Of a DNA stretch of 9,024 nucleotides, positions 6,443-9,024 are shown one piece after another. Numbering within the stretch: the stretch's first letter is position 1; every line of letters starts with the position of its first letter. The notes beneath the pieces were generated by a model. It was given only the letters and a program-made list of their open reading frames with translations. It did no database searches and was not told where the DNA came from. The stretch spans positions 1 to 9,024 of the forward strand of contig JAEDNB010000081.1 of NCBI GenBank assembly GCA_016302725.1, in the 5' to 3' direction. The stretch is from Lentisphaeria bacterium. GTDB lineage: Bacteria > Verrucomicrobiota > Lentisphaeria > Oligosphaerales > Oligosphaeraceae. The position numbers and the translations under genes were made by a program.

Positions 6443-7288
6443 ATGCGCATACTCATCACTGGCGGCAAAGGGATGCTTGGACGCACCCTGCAGAAGGAAT
6501 TCGCCGACCATCAGCTTGTCATCGCCGACCTTCCGGAGTGGGACATCACCGATGCGGCGGGCTTTTCCCGGAAGTTGCGGGACTCCTCCCCGGATGTCGT
6601 CATCCACTGCGCCGCCATGACGGCGGTGGACAAATGCGAGACGGAGCGGGATTTGGCCTATCGCCTGAATGCGGTGGGTTCGCTGAATGTGGCCATGGCC
6701 TGCCATCGGCTGGGCATTCGTCTGGTGGCCATCTCCACGGACTACGTCTTTGACGGCGCCCTGGAGCGCCCATACCACGAATTCGACGTGGCCGGCGGGG
6801 CGCACACCATCTATGGCGCCTCCAAGTTCGCCGGGGAGGAATGCATCCGCACCCACTGCCCCGACCATGTCATCTGCCGCATCTCCTGGCTGTATGGCCC
6901 TGGCGGCCCGAGCTTTGTCCACGCCATGATCTCTTTGGCGGACGGGAGCCGTCCTGTGCTGAAAGTCGTGGACGACCAGCACGGCAATCCCACCTCCACC
7001 TTGGCGGTGGCGCGTCATCTGCGTCTTTTGCTGGAGCGCCGGGAATTGGCGGGCACCTTCCATCTCACCTGCGAGGGGGAGGCCACCTGGGCGGAATTTG
7101 CCCGGGAGATCTTCCGCCTGGGAGGGAAGGAGCAGGAGATCGTCCCCTGCACCACCCAGGACTTTCCCCGTCCGGCCCCGCGTCCCCTCAATTCCCGGCT
7201 GGAGAAGCGGATGTTGCGCCTATGCGGATTGCCTCCCATGCCCCATTGGAAGGAGGCGCTGGACGAATTCATGAAGCAGGAATTCTGA
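6443..7288 (+). CDS. rfbD: dTDP-4-dehydrorhamnose reductase
   Basis: A 281-residue short-chain dehydrogenase of normal RfbD/RmlD size. It reduces dTDP-4-keto-L-rhamnose to dTDP-L-rhamnose with NAD(P)H, the last step of the pathway. Seen are MRILITGGKGMLG with the dinucleotide loop (residues 7-13), DVVIHCAAMTAVDKCE, ISTDYVFDG (T99, D100), YGASKFAGE with catalytic Y124 and K128, and RISWLYGPGG. ATG 6443 puts the beta-strand and glycine loop at the very start. An in-frame ATG at 6395 would add 16 residues translated from the repeat array and is rejected. The start has no Shine-Dalgarno and follows a C/T-rich stretch. The gene is separated from rfbC by facing repeat arrays and is followed by a strong intrinsic terminator, so it may end the long operon or have its own promoter. 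Confidence 0.96.
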   Translation: MRILITGGKGMLGRTLQKEFADHQLVIADLPEWDITDAAGFSRKLRDSSPDVVIHCAAMTAVDKCETERDLAYRLNAVGSLNVAMACHRLGIRLVAISTDYVFDGALERPYHEFDVAGGAHTIYGASKFAGEECIRTHCPDHVICRISWLYGPGGPSFVHAMISLADGSRPVLKVVDDQHGNPTSTLAVARHLRLLLERRELAGTFHLTCEGEATWAEFAREIFRLGGKEQEIVPCTTQDFPRPAPRPLNSRLEKRMLRLCGLPPMPHWKEALDEFMKQEF

Positions 7289-7323
7289 CCCAGGCAAAGG
7301 CACTCCGGCGAAAATCCCCCTTT

Positions 7324-7350
7324 CCGCATTGGGGTTCATCCCCAGTGCGG
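7324..7350. other. 11-bp hairpin downstream of rfbD
   Basis: CCGCATTGGGG and CCCCAGTGCGG pair over 11 positions (one T-G wobble) around a TTCAT loop. No T run follows on the + strand. On the minus strand it would be followed by a short A/G-rich stretch. It lies 17 bases before the strong terminator and may support it or protect the mRNA 3' end. Confidence 0.5.
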
Positions 7351-7367
7351 GTTCCTTCTCCTGACCA

Positions 7368-7411
7368 GGGGCGGGCAATGAGACACCTCTCATGCCCGCC
7401 CCCTTTTTTTT
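7368..7411 (+). terminator. intrinsic terminator after rfbD
   Basis: The left arm GGGGCGGGCA-A-TGAGA pairs with TCTCATGCCCGCCCC over 15 bp with a single bulged A and a CACC loop; C then T8 (7404-7411) follows. This is the clearest rho-independent terminator in the window. It closes the glycosyltransferase/rhamnose gene block and separates it from the kinase gene. Confidence 0.93.
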
Positions 7412-7573
7412 GCCCAGGCCCAAGGGCCGGCACCGGAAAACAAAACAGGGTCGACCAGGCCAATTTTTGTGCCTTCCGTGGAGTTCCAGGAATCCAGGGA
7501 CTCCTGCGCCATTGGGCGCCGGCCCGAACCCCCTGGGGCGAGGAAGGCGGGGGGGCCTTTCCTTTTGGCGCCT
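7412..7573. other. intergenic stretch with no recognised element
   Basis: This GC-rich region lies between the terminator and the promoter candidate of the kinase gene. In-frame extensions of the kinase ORF cross it, but nothing in their translation resembles the kinase fold or a signal peptide. I see no tRNA, riboswitch core or repeat here. Confidence 0.4.
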
Positions 7574-7583
7574 TATATTAAGG
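7571..7583 (+). promoter_or_regulatory. possible -10 element or operator before the kinase gene
   Basis: CCTTATATTAAGG is a 5+3+5 inverted repeat and the only A/T-rich island in the GC-rich region between terminator and start codon. It contains TATATT (7574-7579), a passable -10 box about 50 bases before ATG 7632. No good -35 box is found at 17 bases upstream. It may be a promoter, an operator, or chance. Confidence 0.3.
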
Positions 7584-7631
7584 CCCCTCGTTTCCCTCCC
7601 CGATGCGAAACCGTCCCCTTTCCCCCTTCCC

Positions 7632-8774
7632 ATGCCCAACACCCAAACCACCTCCCCCCAGGAACTGGCAAAGAAACTGCAGACCATTGGAGCGGCCTTT
7701 CATTTGCCGGGATTGTTCTTCTCCTACGAGGAGGTCCGGGCCGGGAATGTGAACCACACCTACAAGGTGAACTACATCATGGACGACGGACAGGGGATGG
7801 CCCGCATCAAATCGTACATCGTCCAGCGCCTGAACTCCTTCGCCTTCCGGAATCCCATCCAGTTGATGGAGAACATTGACAAGGTGACGGAGCACATCCG
7901 CAGGAAGCGTCCCGGCGCCATGAACCTGCACTACCACCACACGGACGTCACGGGGGAGCGGAAGACCTTCCTGATGGAGGGGAATGACTTGTGGAGAATC
8001 ATCAACTACGTCCCCTCCATCACCTGCGACAGCTGCGAGGATCCCCAGGTGGTGCGCAATGCGGGCATCGCCTTCGGGGATTTCCAGAAGTCCCTGGAGG
8101 ACTTCCAGGCGACGGAACTGGCCGAGACCATCCCGGATTTCCACAACACCCGGAAGCGCTACCAGCAACTGCGGGAAGCCATCCAGGAAAATCCCTGCGG
8201 ACGGTATGCGGAAGTCCAGCCAGAGGCGGAGTACCTCCTTTCCGTGGAGTCCTCCGCCTGCCGGCTCACCGACCTGGAAAAGGCCAGGGAACTCCCCCTG
8301 CGGGTCACCCATAACGACACCAAAATCAACAACGTCCTCTTCGACCCCAATACCCGCCAGGCCCTGGTGGTCATCGACCTGGACACCGTCATGCCTGGAC
8401 TGGTGGCCCACGACTTCGGGGACGCCATCCGCTTCGCCGCCAATTTCACCGAGGAGGACTCCCAGGACACCGCCAAGACCGGACTGGACCTGAATACCTA
8501 CTGGGCCTTCGCCGATGGCTTCCTCTCCCAAACCGCCACGGGGCTCACCGACACGGAACTCAATACCCTGGGACACTCCCCCTTCTGCCTCGCCTGCGAA
8601 TTGGCCACACGCTTCCTTACGGATTATCTCCTGGGAGACCCGTATTTCAAGATCCGCTATCCCGAGCACAATCTTGTGCGGGCGCGCTGCCAAATCGCCC
8701 TTTCCCGGGACATGGCGGTCAAGCTGGATGCCATGCAGGCCATCGTCGATGGCTGCGCAAAGAAATACCGTTAG
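7632..8774 (+). CDS. APH-fold sugar kinase, N-acetylhexosamine 1-kinase-like
   Basis: A 380-residue protein from ATG 7632 to TAG 8772-8774. It has the phosphotransferase (APH/choline-kinase) fold: RAGNVNHTYKV near residues 37-46 as a glycine-loop equivalent, YIVQRLNSFAF with the ATP-site lysine region nearby, catalytic VTHNDTKINNVLFD (H227, D229, N234), and metal-binding VVIDLDTVMPG (D249, D251) followed by AHDFGDAIRF. The HNDTKxNN and IDLDTVMPG pair is typical of NahK-type kinases, which phosphorylate GlcNAc or GalNAc at C1 using ATP. The product could enter UDP-HexNAc synthesis for the same glycan, but that link is inference. A terminator upstream makes it a separate unit, and its leader is C/T-rich without a Shine-Dalgarno. 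Fold is sure; the exact sugar is not, and other APH-like small-molecule kinases are possible. Confidence 0.82.
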   Translation: MPNTQTTSPQELAKKLQTIGAAFHLPGLFFSYEEVRAGNVNHTYKVNYIMDDGQGMARIKSYIVQRLNSFAFRNPIQLMENIDKVTEHIRRKRPGAMNLHYHHTDVTGERKTFLMEGNDLWRIINYVPSITCDSCEDPQVVRNAGIAFGDFQKSLEDFQATELAETIPDFHNTRKRYQQLREAIQENPCGRYAEVQPEAEYLLSVESSACRLTDLEKARELPLRVTHNDTKINNVLFDPNTRQALVVIDLDTVMPGLVAHDFGDAIRFAANFTEEDSQDTAKTGLDLNTYWAFADGFLSQTATGLTDTELNTLGHSPFCLACELATRFLTDYLLGDPYFKIRYPEHNLVRARCQIALSRDMAVKLDAMQAIVDGCAKKYR

Positions 8775-8807
8775 GCGCCGCCACGGCGCACATGGCAGGG
8801 CACGGGG
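8775..8807 (+). repeat. possible degenerate 3' half of a CACGGAG unit
   Basis: Immediately after the kinase stop codon comes GCGCC-GCCAC-GGCGC, a 5-bp stem like the unit hairpin at 6041-6142. It is followed by CACATGGCAGGGCACGGGG, which keeps the spacing of the CAC...GCACGG flank. This looks like a worn unit lying ahead of the two full units at 8813-8920; similarity is partial. Confidence 0.4.
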
Positions 8808-8812
8808 GTGTA

Positions 8813-8920
8813 AACACGGAGGGCACGGAAACCCCGGCAAGCCGGGGCACGAAGGACACGGAGTTTTTAAACACGGAGAGCACGGAAACCCCGGCAAGCC
8901 GGGGCACGAAGGACACAGAG
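8813..8920 (+). repeat. CACGGAG repeat array, two units (second module)
   Basis: Two 51-bp units (8813-8863 and 8870-8920) differ at two positions and are separated by TTTTTA. Each carries AACACGGAG, GCACGGAAA, the hairpin CCCCGG-CAAG-CCGGGG, then CACGAAGGACACGGAG. As in the module after rfbC, the second unit reads GAGAGCAC near its start and ends CACAGAG instead of CACGGAG. It lies downstream of the kinase gene and abuts a terminal hairpin. Confidence 0.92.
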
Positions 8921-8962
8921 AGTCTGGGCCATGCGGGCATGGCCCAGACTGGGATTTTTTTT
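8921..8962 (+). terminator. terminal hairpin of the second module, terminator-like
   Basis: AGTCTGGGCCATGC and GCATGGCCCAGACT form a 14-bp perfect inverted repeat with only GG between them (effectively a CGGG tetraloop on a 13-bp stem). GGGA and T8 (8955-8962) follow. Stem plus T run could end transcription of the kinase gene. The spacing of four bases between stem and T run is slightly longer than ideal. The arm and tail match the hairpin at 6143-6182. Confidence 0.75.
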
Positions 8963-8970
8963 GGGGGGGG
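8955..8970. repeat. T8-G8 homopolymer junction
   Basis: Eight T (8955-8962) are directly followed by eight G (8963-8970). Such runs are prone to slippage. They lie outside any credible gene, so phase variation of a protein is not implied. Confidence 0.8.
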
Positions 8971-9024
8971 ATCTAGAAATCTAGAAATCTAGAAATCTAG
9001 AAATCTAGAAATCTAGAAATCTAG
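8971..9024. repeat. 8-bp tandem repeat ATCTAGAA, runs off the window
   Basis: The unit ATCTAGAA repeats exactly 6.75 times with no mismatch to the end of the window. Each unit contains the palindrome TCTAGA, so palindromic sites recur every 8 bp. The tract is about three-quarters A/T in an otherwise GC-rich region and is rich in CTAG, which I noticed only once elsewhere in the window (6381-6384). The right boundary and copy number are unknown. It may be a variable-number repeat or an array of protein-binding sites. Confidence 0.95.

Noticed and set aside
7392..7631. N-terminal extension of the kinase gene
   Set aside because: It would start inside the terminator stem of the preceding unit and encodes Pro/Gly/Arg-rich sequence without family resemblance.
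8813..9024. Insertion sequence or transposon end
   Set aside because: No transposase, no terminal inverted repeats framing a gene, and no visible target-site duplication. A non-autonomous element remains possible and is treated in the findings.

Overview
The window is GC-rich (by eye above 60%). Every gene lies on the + strand and belongs to bacterial cell-surface glycan synthesis. No gene is a species marker. High GC, several starts without Shine-Dalgarno sequences, and intergenic arrays built on CACGGAG together fit a free-living or host-associated bacterium of the Verrucomicrobiota/Lentisphaerota/Planctomycetota group. That placement is an inference and is only weakly supported.

Layout: (1) 2-3473 holds three glycosyltransferases in a row. 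The first, a GT4-like enzyme, is cut by the left edge. The second is a GT4 enzyme with a four-cysteine insert. The third is a DUF1972-type enzyme of the family that contains rhamnosyltransferases. (2) 3541-7288 holds all four dTDP-L-rhamnose genes in the order rfbB-rfbA-rfbC-rfbD. The first three are tightly packed. A 416-bp non-coding block made of two facing repeat arrays separates rfbD from them. (3) 7289-7631 is intergenic and holds a hairpin, a strong intrinsic terminator and a weak promoter candidate. (4) 7632-8774 encodes an APH-fold sugar kinase resembling N-acetylhexosamine 1-kinase. (5) 8775-9024 holds another copy of the repeat module, ending in a 14-bp perfect hairpin with T8, then G8, then an 8-bp tandem repeat that runs off the window.

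How the genes work together: RfbA activates glucose-1-phosphate to dTDP-glucose, and RfbB, RfbC and RfbD convert it to dTDP-L-rhamnose. The DUF1972 glycosyltransferase is the best candidate to use that donor. The two GT4-like enzymes would add other sugars of the same polysaccharide. The kinase could feed HexNAc-1-phosphate into the nucleotide-sugar pool, but it is a separate transcription unit.

The least ordinary content is non-coding. A composite module recurs after rfbC and after the kinase gene: two 48-51 bp units, each with a small hairpin between CACGGAG-type flanks, a short A/T spacer between them, and a terminal hairpin with a fixed GCATGGCCCA arm. A related three-unit array faces the first one in front of rfbD. 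The unit hairpins differ in sequence but keep their pairing, which suggests a structured, mobile or regulatory element rather than simple low-complexity DNA.
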